Part shown: in pieces, positions 1-11,217 of the stretch | Numbering within the stretch: the first letter of the stretch is position 1 | How the letters are laid out: the number at the start of each line of letters is the position of its first letter | Source of the DNA: Neurospora tetraspora | Taxonomy: Eukaryota; Ascomycota; Sordariomycetes; Sordariales; Sordariaceae | Reading direction: 5' to 3' | DNA: 64,000 nucleotides | NCBI RefSeq assembly: GCF_033439725.1 | Contig: NW_026944385.1 | Location: 2,699,001 to 2,763,000 of the forward strand | Notes under the pieces: generated by a model | Told to the model about the DNA's origin: nothing | What the model saw: only the letters and a program-made list of their open reading frames with translations | Database searches by the model: none | Program-made: the position numbers and the translations under genes

Positions 1-187
1 TACTCTTTATTTAATTTTACGCTTCGTCGAATTAATATTAGCGCCGGCGCGGGTACCGGTATTAATATCGGGAATCTTAGTACCGGTATTAGCAATATTA
101 GAAATCCGGGTATTAGGGAATCGTTATCGTTATTTCTATCCTTAGCCTTTTGCTATACTTTCTATCAAACATCATGAACTCTTATGG
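1..187. other. Unassigned AT-rich flank left of copia D2
   Basis: No gene is visible. The first ~125 bases carry several imperfect copies of a TACCGGTATTA-like word, similar in style to the low-complexity spacer of copia D1 (around 2400-2490 and 6180-6260), so this may be a scrap of another copia spacer. The last ~35 bases are not RIP-like. Confidence 0.3.
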
Positions 188-298
188 TGTTGAGCCTCAT
201 TAGCCTCGTGAGCAGAGCCTCACAAAGTACTAGTACATGGGTAGACAAGGGTGTCTCAAGGGTAGACGAGGCAAGCGGATATAAAAGGAAGCGTTATA
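188..298 (+). repeat. Left part of the split 5' LTR of copia D2
   Basis: Starts TGTTGAGCC, a usual copia LTR start, and is interrupted at 298 by D1. The remainder resumes at 9460-9529, right after the TTATA target duplication of D1, and runs directly into a copia-like primer-binding site. Joined, the LTR is about 181 bp. This outer part is rich in CA and TG and barely RIP-mutated. Confidence 0.6.
280..287 (+). promoter_or_regulatory. Probable TATA box in the D2 LTR
   Basis: TATAAAAG lies about 90 bases into the D2 LTR, where LTR promoters often have a TATA element. D1 inserted a few bases downstream, so the promoter is disconnected from its element. Confidence 0.35.
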
Positions 299-471
299 TC
301 TTGGACTAGAGGGCTCTAGAGGGCAAAAAATGTGTATATATATATACTATAGAGAAGACTAGAGAAGAAAGGGAAAAGAAATGTAGAGGGCTAAAATACA
401 AAAGGGTGTGAGGGCATGGACCTATACGATAAGATAAGAGAGGGGTGGGGATATAAACCCACCCGACAATA
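299..471 (-). repeat. 3' LTR of copia D1
   Basis: 173 bp, matching 9282-9454 along its whole length with mainly C/T and G/A differences. The plus-strand copy begins TCTTGGACTAG and ends CCGACAATA. It preserves an AAGGGAAAAGAAATG block also seen in the solo LTR at 58336-58490. Confidence 0.9.
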
Positions 472-599
472 CGCTCCCGTAGCCCGAAATAGCTTATAGG
501 GACTCTCATAAGTAAACAAACAATAAAACCATAGTATTGAGGCTCTTAATTACCCCAAGGAACCTTCCTAGCTTCTAAACCTAATATTAATACAAATTT

Positions 600-2390
600 G
601 CTATACTTATCCGCTTTTAATGGTTTCGTTAAGCCGTTTACAATTATGTCCTTTCCTTTAGTATCAATAATATTAAATTCCTCCGCTTCGACGTTCTCAA
701 TAATCTATTTAAATTTAATATTTATATACTTATTCCTCCCGGGTACTTTACGATTAAATACCCTATCCCTTATATTCTTCCTATCTATATATAGTATTTT
801 CAACGGCGGTTGAGTATACCCTAGCTCTTTTATTATATACGTAATCTATTATAATAATTTTATAGTTGGAACCAAATTTGTAAATTCCGCCTCTATTATA
901 TTAGTTATTACGAAAGCTTACTTTTTTAACTTTTAAAAAATTAGTCCCCTAGCTAGAAATACTATATAGCCGCTAGTATTATAACGAGTCGCTAAGTCGT
1001 CTATAAATCAAGTATTGTTAAATATTTTTAAATCTATACTCTAGGGTAAGATTCTCCCTCCTAAAACGATGCCCGTATCCCCCGTCTTAGTTAAATAACG
1101 AAAGAAATTTTTCATTATAGCTATAGAGCCAATTATTAGTGTCGTATTAGCCTTATATAATTTATTAACCGTAAAGGTAATATTTAATCGTATACCTATT
1201 AATAGGTAATTTAAACTACTAATCTTCTTTATATATTTCTTTTATTGCTTTGGTAATTCGTCCTTAGTCTTATGATCTCTAATTTTAGTTTCTTGAGGCA
1301 ATAGCGTATTAATTCCGTATAGATTATTGTAATTAAATTTCTTAATTAAAGATTTCGTATACTTAATTTAAAATATAAAAATTATTCTTTCTTCCCTATT
1401 CCTTACAATATCGAAGCTTAAAAAAATCTTTACCTCCCCCAAATACTTAAGCTTGAAAATAGGTTAAGAGTTTATTTTTAATATCGAAGATAATTGTTTT
1501 AAAGGGTATTATAATAAGGAGGTTATCGACGTAGAGTACTAGTAGCGCTCCCAACTTTTCATTATTGAATAAATAAATATTATTACTTACCGGTACGAAA
1601 CCTAGGCCTTTTAAAATTAGTAAAAGGGTTTAAAACTAATATAAAGGCGCTCTCTTAAATCCGTAGAACGCTCTTCGAAGTAAACAAACTAAGCGATTTC
1701 TCCTATCCCGAAATCCCTTCTTAAGCCCTATCGGTTTATCCCGAAATCCTTTTCAAATTCTATTAGTTGCTTAACGTAGTATTTCTTATTTAAGGGTATT
1801 TGGGCGTTCAGGAATATTATATTAAAATCAAATTGGTAATAATCTAAATCTAGTACTACTATAATAGTTAAAAATATTTTAACGTTTACCGTATTAGTTA
1901 TTATAGCGTAGACTTCTTCTAAATCCTAAGAGCCTTAATACGCTACCTATTTAACTCTAACCTCCTTTATTTTTCAACTCGAGGTTTTCTTGCTTATTAT
2001 AAACCTACTTTTTAAATAAAATTATTATTTCCGGGGTAATTAAAATTAGTTTATAGACTCCCCTATCTTCTAAGATTTGAATTTACTTCTTTATAATAGG
2101 TTTTTCATAATCCTTAAAGTTTAGTCGCTTCCTCGCTTAATTATAATTCTTAAGAATACCCGGGGAAACTTCGAAGTTATATATTATTTTAACCGCCATG
2201 AAATATAATAATTCAATATTTTATTAAATAACCCCTTTTTTTTATAAACTAAAGTAGAAGGAAGGAATTATTAAATTACTATATACGTCTCTCTAAATTG
2301 TACAATTACTATTAACTACCCTTATTTTATTAATTATATTTATTAATATTAGTATTATTCGTCTTCGCGGTCTACTAGAAGCCGTCGTTG
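600..2390 (-). pseudogene. copia D1 reverse transcriptase-RNase H remnant
   Basis: On the minus strand the copia reverse transcriptase is recognisable. The fingers are at about 1850-2150 (a YARLVAKG-like stretch, then a QFDVxTAFLNA-like stretch near 1800-1870). The catalytic YVDD box reads LYVDNLL at 1516-1536, with the second aspartate changed to asparagine as G-to-A mutation would do. RNase H follows at about 700-1020 with an SGYIVFLARG stretch and a conserved EAEF block. Stops interrupt every frame. In life this would copy the element RNA into DNA inside virus-like particles. MULE-1 separates it from the upstream integrase. Confidence 0.8.
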
Positions 2391-2502
2391 ATAGCGCTTA
2401 TTTTAGTACCGCTACCGAAATCTCCGGTACCGTTATTAGAACCTCCGGTACTATTATTGGGATTTTTAGTATTGAGGATATTCTAGGTTGCTCTATTATT
2501 GA

Positions 2503-2527
2503 GAGACCGACTCGGCGGGCAGTGTCA
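2503..2527 (+). repeat. MULE-1 left terminal inverted repeat
   Basis: Begins GAGACCGACTCGGCGGGCAG. One mismatch to the reverse complement of the right end, at the second base. Confidence 0.85.
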
Positions 2528-2556
2528 CTTTTCTCCGCGGGCAGTCCCATAGTAAT

Positions 2557-2566
2557 CCCTAACCCT
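2557..2566 (+). other. Telomere-like motif in MULE-1 subterminal region
   Basis: CCCTAACCCT, preceded by ATAGTAAT. The same block occurs inverted near the other end (5498-5509). Confidence 0.7.
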
Positions 2567-2799
2567 GTGATATTCCGTGTGGTTTTGAACATCCTCGTAT
2601 TATTCTAGTGACATCTAGTAATGATTTCGTAGTATTGAACGTTCTATTATAATTTAATGAAATAAGATCTAAGTACTACAATTGTATTTATACGTAAAAT
2701 TTAACTATTTAACTCCTACTTACTCCCCCACCTTCTTTCTTGAAGGTTTTACCGTTCTACCGCTTCTAATTACAGTTAGCGTTAACGAAGGTACTAACG

Positions 2800-5413
2800 A
2801 AGGTACTACCGAACGTATTATAGTACGTTTTTTATAGGCAGGTTATTCGTTAGAATTTGATAAGATCGAGGGTATAAAGATTAGAGGAACCTCGCTACTT
2901 AAATAGAAGAATTTGGCGAAGAGGGTTCTTGCACCTTAATAGTAGAACTAATAGTAAAAGCCTTAATAGTACTCTCTTTACCTATACTAACCTTATTAAC
3001 CGTTTCGAATTAGGATTATCGCCGGCGGAGCGATAGTTTTAATATCTAATTACTCTTTCCCCCGTTGTTTATTCCCTTCGTTATTATTTTCTTAATTACT
3101 TTCCCCTTTCCCTTCCCCTTCCCTTTTCCTCTCCTAGACCCGTTATTAAGAATTTACTATTCCTTAGGTAATACGATTACGCTATTCTTCGGCCGCCCTT
3201 TAATTTTATCGGCTATTTTAGGGTCCTTAAAATCAAAATAAAATTATATTGATTCTAACGTATATTAATATAAATGAAAAGGGAATAGAGGTAAAGGGGA
3301 TATTATATATTAAAGGCGTTCGGATATAATAACGATAATGGATATCCTAGCGGCCTAATTAACTTTTAATTTTAAGCTTTATTAATGTTTTGTAATAGTA
3401 GGGGATATTATATTGTTTTTGAATAATATAATTATATTCCCCTAAATTACGTACTAATCTTTTCTTTATATTTAAAGATATTCTAAATAGAATAATATAT
3501 AATTAAGAACGTATAAAATTAAGACTATAATATATAATTCGTTGGGGTAAATCCCTTAGGACATAAAACCTTTTATTATTAGTAAATTCGTTACTTATTT
3601 TAATATTCAATTAATTACATTTTTTTCTTACTAATTACACTCCCTTTTATATATAAAGAAATTACTCTTACCGTTAATTAAAAAATTCTTAATCCGGTAA
3701 TTAATCGATTCGTTAAGGGAAGTAATTATTAAATTAAAATTATAGTATTAGTAAGTATAATAGCGTGCTTATTAGTAGCAGTATAATATATATGTATATT
3801 TTGTAAATATAGTAAAATCTTTTATTAATTAGAGAATTTACTAATTAATCGCTACTATTGCTATATAAATACTACTTTATTAAGTATAAAAACTATTATT
3901 TTCTAAAATTTCAAAAGATTATAATAAATATATTCGATAGTTAATGACGAATTTAAATTATATACGGCCGTTTATAATATCGATTTATCGTTTTAATTAA
4001 AAGTAATAGGCTCTCACTTATTTTTAAACTTTAAATCGCTACCTTCGTTAGGGGTACGTTTTTATTTCCTCTTTACTTATAAAAGAATATTACAATTAAT
4101 ATAGAATACGTAGATTTGTTATTAAGCGTTTAGGAATACTATTATTAAAATTATTTTAATTAATTATCAAAGTTTATAATAATAATTTTTAGCTTAATTA
4201 CTCTTACTTTATAACGTAATTCATCGAATATATTAATTAGCTAAATAAATTTATTGACCTTTTCGTTATTAATAAGCCCGAAAGTAATAAAATAGATGGA
4301 GTTAATATTCGTTATATTAATAACGATAGTAAAGGGGTAACTGTAGTAATTAATCTTATAAATATTATTCATATTTAAATATTTTAAATAATTCCGCTAT
4401 TATTCTATATAAAATTTCTAAATCTATATAATATTAAATAATTGGTTAGGGTTATTTTTAAATTATTCAACGACGTAAAGTACTTTAACTGTACCTAGTA
4501 TATTAAAATACCTAATAAGAGTTCTTATAGCTTTATAATTATTGCATTAACCCTTCTTATAATTATTAATATCCTTCTATATAAATATAGTAATCTTGAA
4601 TTCCCGTTTAATAATAATTAAAATATTCCTTACCCTAATACCGGGTTGATAAGATAAGGCAACTACTCTTTTAAATAGTTTATTAATTCTTTTATAATGT
4701 TATAAATAAGTAAAAGTATATAGAGAGGGCATATAATTATAAATGTAGTATTTTGGGTCGGTAGAAGGTCGATAAATTTATTACTAGTTGTTGTTTTCGA
4801 GGGTAATTACTATACTCATTTATTTATAATTATATTTACGATTTCTTATTTTTCTGAATTTAGCTATAGAAGGACGAAGTTAATTATAATAGTTATAAAT
4901 TAAGCGGTAGTACGTTAACTTACTTTATCGATAATTAGCTATTTAAGTACAATCAAAAGCTACATTATAAAGCCGTCCTTATTTATTAAAGGTATTTTAT
5001 ATATCCTTTATAGAAGGAAGTAGTTAGAGTATAATATCTTCGGTAGTTAGGTTGGAAATATCCTATTGCTCGCTATTATTTAATCCCTCGTTATTATTAG
5101 AATTAATAAAACCGTTATCGTTATTAGAGGGATTACCGCGGCCTTATCGTTAAGTAGAGGTAGGTACGGCGGGTACGGTGGGTGCGGTGGGTGCGGTAGA
5201 CGTAATAGGCGATGTAGGAGTAAGTTTATTTGTGCTAGTAGTATATTCCGAGTTGGAATCGCTAGCGATGTCGATAGCGGATATTTTATTAAGGAGAAAA
5301 AGGTCAGTAAATAAATGGTTGTATTACGACGAATATATTGAGGTTGAAATTGTGTTGATACGGTTTATTTTCGTAGAATTATAGTGGTTAGTTGACGGTC
5401 TTGTTGATTGCAT
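2800..5413 (-). pseudogene. MULE-1 transposase remnant
   Basis: A start codon on the minus strand at 5411-5413 opens MQSTRPSTNHYNSTK. The middle (about 4080-4330) reads YxITFGLINNEK, then INFDN, then, after a frame change, VFLNA**QIYVFYINCNIL. This fits the Mutator DDE core, in which ..FPNAxxQLCxWHIxKN.. precedes the third acidic block. A SWIM-like segment follows near 3380-3450 (IPYYYKTLI, then DIHY), with histidine and cysteine positions reading as tyrosine, and a GRPK tail near 3190-3240. Both features are usual in fungal Mutator-like transposases. Numerous stops. The protein would cut and paste the element by its terminal repeats. Confidence 0.7.
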
Positions 5414-5497
5414 TGTAAAGAAATCGCGCAAGTAACCTCGCTTAGGATCTCACGATAGTTGCAAATCGCTAAATTAAACGTGTCAAGTTTAGGTTTA

Positions 5498-5509
5498 TTA
5501 GGGTTAGGG
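5498..5509 (+). other. Two telomere-like units in MULE-1
   Basis: TTAGGGTTAGGG, exactly two copies of the common fungal telomere unit, about 100 bases inside the right end and inverted relative to 2557-2566. Confidence 0.7.
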
Positions 5510-5586
5510 ATTACTATAGCACTGCCCGCGGAGTCTTATATAGTAGAGTTAGCTATACGGGCAATGTCACTGCCCGCGTAGTCTTT

Positions 5587-5611
5587 TGACACTGCCCGCC
5601 GAGTCGGTCCC
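5587..5611 (-). repeat. MULE-1 right terminal inverted repeat
   Basis: Its reverse complement begins GGGACCGACTCGG and matches 2503-2527. The duplicated target ATTATTGA follows directly at 5612-5619. Confidence 0.85.
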
Positions 5612-5619
5612 ATTATTGA

Positions 5620-6460
5620 AGCTTCTACCCCCGAAAATATTCGAACTTAGTCTAGGGTTACTTTATTCTCCTCCGTTATTAATCCCCTAATTAGAGGGTT
5701 AGGTATTGAATACCGGCGTAATTAATTGCGGGAAAATAATACAGGTACTTTTTCTTTTAGATTATAGGGGTTAATAAAGGATAAATTTACAAATAATTCG
5801 TCGAAAGGTAAATTTTCCTCTTCGTATCCTTCTTCTTCGTCCGTTTTAATACAGATACTACTATTTTTTCGTTATTTTTTTTAAATAATTCTAATATATC
5901 TTTATTATTATTAAAGGATTAAAACGATAAGTCCCCTTCTTTATTTTATTTAATAGATTAGAAGATATTAATTTTAATCGATATTACTAGTCCCTATAGT
6001 ATTAATTACTATAACTCCCGTATTATATCTTTTATTAGTATAAACGTATTCGAATTTTCTCCGGCTAGCTCGTCCTCCGGTCCTATAATTAGGTTCGACA
6101 GTCCTATAAATAGATTAGTCGGGCTTATAGAAGGGGTTGTTAATTTTAAAAATAAATTCGCCGGGCCTAAAAATAGTAATATCGGAATATTAGAGAAAGG
6201 AATCGAATTTAAAGAGATTAGTACCGGTATAATATCTAGTAATAGCGTAGGTAGGGTAATTACTACGGGATTGGATTTAGTAATACTTAATATTATTTTA
6301 GGTATTGAATTGTCTTTCGATTCGAATTGAAATATTTATAATTCCTTTAATTAATTATTAATAATTATTATTTATACCTTCTTCTTACTTTTTAATACTT
6401 CCTCTACCTATTTGATAGACTAATTTAAAAGATAATAATATGGTTAAGTACCTCTTCTTT
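5620..6460 (-). other. Low-complexity spacer of copia D1 between integrase and reverse transcriptase
   Basis: No domain is recognisable. Short GGTACCGGTA-like words recur at 6180-6260 and, on the other side of MULE-1, at 2398-2490. A poorly conserved linker at this place is normal for copia polyproteins, and MULE-1 inserted inside it. Confidence 0.5.
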
Positions 6461-6479
6461 TGGACTTTCTTTTGAAGAT

Positions 6480-7300
6480 ATTTTTAGGAACCTTACTACG
6501 TTAGCCTTAATAAATTATTTAGTTTCTAAGTTTTAAATTAAAAAGACCTTACTGTTCAAATTACTATATCCTACTAAATAACTTCGCTTTACCCTTTCTA
6601 CAAATTTATTACTTTATACCCGCCTTTCTTTCATAATATAATAATATACTATATAATAATACTTTTATAAATATTTAATATTCAATTTAGGATTTGGAAT
6701 CCTAACTGCCTTATTAAGGATTTTATATAGATTGATATACTCTTTATTAGATTTCGTAGGGAGGAAATTCATTACCTTAATTACTAAATTAATAATTAGA
6801 GGCTGTAGTTTAATAGGAATACTATATTCTAAAATTATTATCCTTATCTTTTCTATTATTACTTTTCTAATTCTTTTTAGTACTCTATTTATTTAGGGAA
6901 TATATATTGATGTTTTAATAATTTCGATCCTTTCCTAACGTCCTTAAATAATAATCGAATTGTTTTAAAAATCTTTAGACCCGAAATTGAATTCTATATT
7001 ACTATTTAAGCCCAAAATTTTCACTTTTAAGATAATTTATAATTCGAAGTATTTTTTCTATTCTTTAATAACTACTAAGCCGTCCTTCGTTTTTTTTAAT
7101 TATTTTAATTTAATAAAAACCGCTAATTATATAAATAAAATAGACTATATATTTATACCCTGTATACTTCGATATATTATAATTCTAAGTATTAATTCTT
7201 ACGAACTCCAAGGGCTTTGTTACTACCGGGCTTAAAACTTTATATATAATATTTATTAATTTATTCCGTAAATAGGCATTACAATTGTTCTAAATATTTC
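6480..7300 (-). pseudogene. copia D1 integrase remnant
   Basis: The C-terminal part is clear on the minus strand at about 6480-6640. It reads VERVKRSYLVGYSNLNSK and then a Q-N-L-E-T-K stretch, the copia counterpart of K-x-G-Y-L-V-G-Y...ETK. The catalytic core should lie at 6640-7300 but is too mutated for me to place the acidic triad. It would join element cDNA to the chromosome. Confidence 0.65.
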
Positions 7301-7559
7301 TAATATTAGCTAGTTTTATTCTAATATCTTTACAGGCCTTTAAAATTTGTTCTTTTCTTATATATATTAGACGGCGATATATAATATTATAATTTATTAT
7401 ACCGCCTAGTATTAGGCCCGGTATTTGAGGGTAGTACTTTTAATCGATCGGTTCTAGTAGTAAAACTAGTAGGATGAGTAGGTTATTTACCCAGTAGCAC
7501 TATATTTACTATCCTTAATATTTCCCCTTATTGAAAGAGAGCCTATTTATTTCTATACT

Positions 7560-7830
7560 CTATATTATATCGCTATTAATTAAACCCATTATTATTAAAG
7601 AATTAGCTGGTATTAATAGAGAGAATAATACGTCTTTAATTTTTATAAAGATATAATCCCCTAAAAGTATTAGTAGTTTTAATTCAACTACCCCAATATA
7701 GTATAATTTTGAAAATTGGCCATTTCTTACTTAATAGCTTATAAATTTTGGTAAAGGGTATAATTCTATAAACTATTTAACGTCGTTGAAAAAATTTAAT
7801 ATATATCCGCTATCGAATATTACTATATTT
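7560..7830 (-). pseudogene. copia D1 protease remnant
   Basis: On the minus strand the aspartic protease box D-S-G is visible as IFDSGY (bases 7806-7814 encode DSG). It is followed by IVGVVELKLL and IKDVLFSLLIPANSLI, matching the copia block (..LKDVLYVPxLxxNLIS). Stops and missense changes make it inactive. It lies between nucleocapsid and integrase as expected. Confidence 0.75.
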
Positions 7831-8079
7831 CTATATAATAAAATTGCTTCTGGAATTTATTAGATTTTAATAAACTTTAATTAAATACTAACGCTACTCT
7901 ATATATATTTAGAAGTAATTAGTTCTAAATTATCCGTTAGGAATTCTTGTAAAAATCCTTTAGCAAGTTATCGTTAAAGGATAAACCGCCCAAATTAAAT
8001 GATAAGTTAAAGTTAATAGTAGAGGTAGCCGGGTTATAAATATTAGACTTGTTATTTGCGACTGTAGTAATTGTACTAA

Positions 8080-9000
8080 AATTTATAGCCTTATTCTTTT
8101 CTTCGATAGCCTTTTTTTTATTCCTTTAATTATCCGGGGCCTTTTTGGGTTTATACTACTAATAACCGGGAATATTAAAGGTATGATAATGGCTATAAAG
8201 GAAATACTTTTATCCTCTAACAATTTTCTTATTATATTTATTATAAGGAGTTAAGTCCCAGCTATTAACTCTTCCTCTATTTCTTTTTCTTCTATTACTG
8301 CTACTCTTGGTCTTTATACTTTTAGTTTTAATTTTGGTAACGATTATATTACTATACGTTTTCTTAGTATTAATTAGGGTTGATAACGAATTTAAGAACT
8401 TCTTAGTAGTAAATAATCCCTTATTTAGGTCGGCAGTTTATAATTTAGTATTAATTGGGTAGGAGTATTTAATAGCATTAAAAAGTTTCTTAATTTAATA
8501 TTATCGTTAATAATATAGCCGATATCCTTAATGTACTTACGTAAAGTTTAATAATATATAAAGAAAGATTTGAGGGAAATAAAGGAAGCCTACTTGAAGG
8601 TTTGATACTTTTTGAGAACGTCGTTCTTAGCCTTATTAATAATATTGGAAATACTATTATAAATTAGGTCGAATAGATACTTCGGGTTATTATTATTTTC
8701 GTCTTAACTATTGATTATTAGGATGGACTAGATATTATTATTATTAATAGTGGAATGAATAACGCTTATAACCTTGGCGTAATCTATATATTATTTAGCT
8801 AGCGCTTTCTCGTCCTTAGCTTTCGTAGCCTCCTTAACCTTAAGTACGGGGATAATCGTTGTAATGTATAGTTTTAAGCTTAGGGATGCTAATTGAATGC
8901 GTAAAGTACGAGCTTAAGTATTAAGATTAATTTTTCCCTTAAGGGGAATTAAAGTTGTAATTGTATTAAATTCTATTATATCGGAAGAGTGGCTAAGGTC
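8080..9000 (-). pseudogene. copia D1 gag (capsid and nucleocapsid) remnant
   Basis: The minus strand at about 8390-8960 gives a copia-type capsid: PLKGKINLNT then AR (the GKxNFxxW-like start), then VLKVKEATKAKDEKALAK, a long helical stretch, and LRKYIKDIGYIINDNIKLRN before the nucleocapsid. A degraded zinc-knuckle region lies at about 8110-8250. It would form the particle shell. Interrupted by stops produced by C-to-T change at glutamine codons. Confidence 0.7.
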
Positions 9001-9269
9001 GACGGGAAAGATTATTTCGTCGGCGGGTAGGGTCGTAATTTTAGGGTTTATTATAGTATATAAGTAAATTGTTATTGTATTACTGAAAATCTTTATTTTT
9101 CGTAGTAAGCCGTAGTTGTATTGTAGGTTAAGGTCGATACAAGATATTTTGTTGTCGGCGGGCGGGTATTGTAATATGACGTATGCGTAGAGATTATGTG
9201 ATGCGACGGCGGCTTAATTTTTAGATGCGCGTAATGGTAGCGAAAACGATACGATTTAGTATTGTTAGA

Positions 9270-9281
9270 GGGCTTATAACC
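9270..9281 (-). other. Primer-binding site of copia D1
   Basis: Reads GGTTATAAGCCC on the minus strand, directly against the inner end of the 5' LTR. It resembles the initiator-methionine tRNA anticodon-stem match used by many copia elements. The same 12 bases follow the D2 LTR at 9530. Confidence 0.6.
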
Positions 9282-9454
9282 TTTTGGACTAGAGGGCTCT
9301 AGAGGGTAAAAAATGTATAGATATATGTGCTATGGAGAAGATTAGGGAAGAAAGGGAAAAGAAATGTGGAGGGCTAAAATACAGAAGGGTGTGAGGGCAT
9401 GGACCCACACGATAAGACAAGGGAGGGGTGGGGACATGAACCCACCCGACAACA
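9282..9454 (-). repeat. 5' LTR of copia D1
   Basis: 173 bp, pairs with 299-471. On the minus strand it starts TGTTGTCGGGTGGG and ends GTCCAAAA (GTCCAAGA in the partner). The plus-strand duplicate TTATA follows at 9455-9459. Confidence 0.9.
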
Positions 9455-9459
9455 TTATA

Positions 9460-9529
9460 TTATATAGTCTAGCTTACTCTAATTTGAATAATATAGTTTT
9501 TCTCCTACTCTCTTGCATACATTTTGATA
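9460..9529 (+). repeat. Right part of the split 5' LTR of copia D2
   Basis: Continues the LTR begun at 188-298 once D1 and its duplicated TTATA are removed. It ends TTTTGATA and is followed at once by GGTTATAAGCCC, the same primer-binding site as D1. Confidence 0.55.
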
Positions 9530-11217
9530 GGTTATAAGCCCGGCTCCCGTTGTGCGGCAGTTGTACCGATACTACGGGTTGGAAACCACTAAACCGCATT
9601 TAATTTAGTGTATCGGTAAATACGTTCTTCCGAATAAACGATCGATCCGAACCCAATTCTAACCTTACATTCCAACCGACTAGAATAAATATTCTATCCT
9701 GTCTCCCTCGTATTATTCAATTATTTAAAATACTAAAAATAGTACAAATCAGACGGGAAATTACATTAAAAATCGGGTATTCATCCCTTTATTCCAAAGA
9801 TTAGACCGCTAATTTCGTCTTTTTTCTAATATTAAATAGAAAAGTAAATAATAACGGTTCGGAAACGGGAAAGGGTAGCAACCGACGTAGTTATTAACGT
9901 AAATATTCTTAATTTAGAGGCCCTATCTAGCCTCTAACCGCTATACGTACTATAAAATAAAACGAATTCCTACGGTTGGTTAGAACTATTGTACGCCTAT
10001 TAAAGTATAGTAGTTTATAGAACCCTATAAATGCAAAGAGCGATAGTACGTTCGAGGCGGTAGGGATACTATTATTAGTGTTAGAAGAATTCGAGGAGGT
10101 AGGGATAGTTAGTAAGATCGAACTACCGAGTAATAGGGATATATTGAATTTAGATCCCTAAATACCGGTGGTCTCCTAAATTTATAAATATAAACGGAAT
10201 TTCTATTCTAATTTAGACTAATTTATTTCTATAATAATAATAATACGCTTATTTACCTAATATATTAAATAAATTTTTTTTTTAACTTTATTAGACTCAT
10301 TAATATAGTTCTACGTACTAGAACTAATAATAACGATTGTAAAGATATTATTAAGGTTATTGTGAACTAGCTCGATAGGGCCTCGACCCTGGATAAGTTC
10401 GGAAAAGATAATGAATTTATAGAAAGCGGACCCAACGGTACAAGACCGGTAGCTCTGCGTATCGTTCCTGTCCCGATTATTACGAGTCCCTCCGTTACTT
10501 TTAATCCGATTTCCCTTATTGGTATTAATATTAATACTAATCTAAAATTAGATAGTAAAGACAATTATAAAGCTTAGAATTGCTTCTAATCGTCTATAAT
10601 CAACGTTATAGGTAGTTCTGATATTATAAAGATTTATCCTACTGAGGATAAGGTCCCTACCTATTCCTTAAAAGCCTAGAGAAATAAATAATATTGTTAT
10701 ATTAAAATCATCTCTATAACCTTTAGCGAATTAACCGAGAGATTATTAGAGGGAAAGATAATCGTAGTTAGGTTTTTTATTAAGGCTAAATAAGAATATT
10801 TAAACGAAGGTATTAGCGCCCTGTAGAAAATTTAATAAGAGTAGAATAATTTAAAATTAACCAAGCTCGATAATATTTAAATTCTTAACTAAAGATTTCT
10901 TCTTTGTAAGAAAAATATATTATTATTAGTTTAGAGTATCGATTCTCGGAAAGCTAACTAATTTTAAAACTATTGTAAGCGCTTAATTAAGAATAGTATA
11001 GTGTTTAGAAGACTAATTTCTAAGTTACTTATAGTAAGTAATTCCCTACCTTTTAAAATATATTACGTTTAGCCGAGGGTGAATTTATACGTATTAACGC
11101 CGAGGGTAATTATAATGGAGTAGTAATAGTAATATTATAAATACAATTTATAAATGTTTAAGCGTCTTTTTTTAATTTTAGGGATACGGTTAAAATTTAT
11201 TTTCTAACGGCTTTAGC
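9530..11217 (+). pseudogene. Internal region of copia D2, gag not firmly recognised
   Basis: Begins with the copia-like primer-binding site. Beyond that no family-specific domain is secure. The plus strand around 10620-11000 gives stop-broken frames with a helical, charged character (IYPTEDKVPTYSLKA, then FSELTERLLEGK, later DSRKAN). That position would be gag, but it does not resemble the D1 gag by eye. The element is cut off at 11218 by gypsy A1; its pol and 3' LTR are not found in this window. The assignment rests on the primer site and LTR geometry rather than on the protein. Confidence 0.4.

Larger units (their letters stand above)
2503..5611 (-). mobile_element. MULE-1, Mutator-like DNA transposon
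   Basis: Flanked by a perfect 8-bp target duplication, ATTATTGA (2495-2502 and 5612-5619). The terminal inverted repeats match at 24 of 25 bases (2503-2527 and 5587-5611), each starting GRGACCGACTCGG. Further inside both ends share CGCGGGCAGT words and an ATAGTAATCCCTAACCCT block. The decayed product on the minus strand has Mutator-family features, and an 8-bp duplication suits that superfamily. It interrupts the spacer between integrase and reverse transcriptase of D1. Its ends are unmutated while its interior is strongly RIP-altered. A hAT origin also gives 8-bp duplications but does not fit the protein. Confidence 0.85.
299..9454 (-). mobile_element. Ty1/copia retrotransposon D1, RIP-degraded
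   Basis: Two 173-bp LTRs bound the element, with the 5-bp target duplication TTATA at 294-298 and 9455-9459. Reading on the minus strand, the order is LTR, primer-binding site, gag, protease, integrase, reverse transcriptase, RNase H, LTR, which is the Ty1/copia order. After removing MULE-1 (3,109 bp plus 8-bp duplication) the native length is about 6.0 kb, usual for copia. Many in-frame stops and the LTR differences (mostly C/T and G/A) show heavy RIP. It sits inside the 5' LTR of an older copia element (D2). Confidence 0.9.

Noticed and set aside
5498-5509. Interstitial telomere or chromosome end
   Set aside because: Only two units, placed symmetrically inside a transposon. No long telomeric array.
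2503-5611. hAT superfamily assignment of MULE-1 from its 8-bp duplication
   Set aside because: Dropped after reading the Mutator-type core (VFLNA**QIYVFYINCNIL) and a SWIM-like region on the minus strand.
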